Source: an uncultured Oscillospiraceae bacterium (GTDB taxonomy: Bacteria; Bacillota; Clostridia; Oscillospirales; Oscillospiraceae). Taken from it: DNA of 64,000 nt. The first letter of the stretch is position 1, and the number at the start of each line of letters is the position of its first letter. Positions 63,905 through 64,000 of this stretch are shown piece by piece. The translations under genes were made by a program, and so were the position numbers. The stretch is from positions 36,367 to 100,366 of the forward strand of contig CAKULE010000009.1 in the NCBI GenBank assembly GCA_934667095.1. Reading direction: 5' to 3'. A model generated the notes under the pieces. The model saw only the letters and a program-made list of their open reading frames with translations. It was not told the DNA's origin and ran no database searches.

Positions 63905-63999
63905 ATAGACCAACGATCCGGCGTCTGCCGGTGCTAACATGAGCTACGGCTCGGTCTATGAAAAATAAGCGAGCTGACCGCATGACGGTCAAAGGAGGG
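63905..63999 (+). promoter_or_regulatory. Structured leader RNA with three-way junction, for a gene beyond the window
   Basis: P1 ATAGACC/GGTCTAT (63905-63911 with 63953-63959) encloses P2 CCGGC/GCCGG (63918-63922 with 63927-63931) and P3 GAGC/GCTC (63941-63944 with 63949-63952). A second hairpin GACCG/CGGTC (63976-63980 with 63986-63990) follows, then the strong SD AAAGGAGGG (63991-63999). CGGTC at 63952-63956 can alternatively pair with GACCG at 63976-63980. Not matched to a known riboswitch. Confidence 0.6.
63939..63968 (+). CDS. Possible leader peptide (9 codons)
   Basis: ATG at 63939 opens a 9-codon frame (MSYGSVYEK) ending at TAA 63968, spanning P3 and the right arm of P1 in the structured leader. 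Translating ribosomes here would change the RNA fold, as in attenuated resistance genes. No clear SD precedes it, so it is tentative. Confidence 0.35.
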   Translation: MSYGSVYEK

Positions 64000-64000
64000 C

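Overview
The window reads as chromosome from a strictly anaerobic, high-GC, Gram-positive gut-type Firmicute, most likely Oscillospiraceae (Flavonifractor/Lawsonibacter/Intestinimonas-like). This is inferred from a large pyruvate:ferredoxin oxidoreductase, a glycyl radical enzyme, butyrate-kinase chemistry, an hrcA-grpE-dnaK-dnaJ operon with a perfect CIRCE operator, RNase J, and Firmicute-style sigma-A promoters. The last ~4 kb is visibly more AT-rich and looks horizontally acquired.

Layout. 1-4.9 kb: end of an ABC transporter (fused permease plus an ATPase with an unusual ~120-residue insertion) and a lone class II galT. 4.9-7.7 kb: leftward OFA-type MFS carrier, AEC-family carrier and a small zinc-ribbon protein. 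7.9-12.2 kb: a leftward cupin / SDR / 3-hydroxyacyl-CoA-dehydrogenase-like / cyclase-family operon divergent from an HxlR regulator. Its three enzyme families match anaerobic phloroglucinol degradation (reductase, dehydrogenase, ring-opening cyclohydrolase). 12.2-18.1 kb: secG, a ComM/YifB-type ATPase and nifJ.

18.1-35.3 kb is the most striking part: a consensus sigma-54 promoter followed by a GPH transporter, butyrate/acyl kinase, PduL-type phosphotransacylase, DHA2-type MFS transporter, CoA-acylating aldehyde dehydrogenase, glycyl radical enzyme, its radical-SAM activase, a DUF4125 / TPR / DUF4037 trio, and two sigma-54 activator proteins. The enzymes form a complete diol (or related substrate) -> aldehyde -> acyl-CoA -> acyl-phosphate -> acid + ATP route, with no microcompartment shell genes in view.

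35.4-58.1 kb is mainly housekeeping: an RHH protein coupled to comFC, RNase J with a long leader, a DUF1846 protein, pyrG, a PMT-type glycosyltransferase, the class I heat-shock operon, an SSB-like protein with two apparent OB folds, family 4 uracil-DNA glycosylase, and a leftward pstSCAB-phoU-phoP-phoR operon preceded by a PHO-box-like array. 58.2-60.6 kb: an HxlR regulator with a decayed alpha/beta-hydrolase downstream, a divergent beta-lactamase-fold-like protein, and a chimeric gene joining a flavin/PNPOx-like domain to a DUF2726 tail.

60.6-64 kb: exactly positions 32-76 of a tRNA-Pro(UGG) remain next to its terminator, the footprint expected at one end of an element integrated in a tRNA gene. 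To its right lie two small genes under near-identical repeated promoters, an orphan promoter-terminator unit (possible sRNA), an attenuator-controlled XRE repressor plus a zinc-ribbon/HEPN-motif protein (candidate toxin or defence module), and a structured leader with a possible 9-codon uORF for a gene starting just beyond the window.
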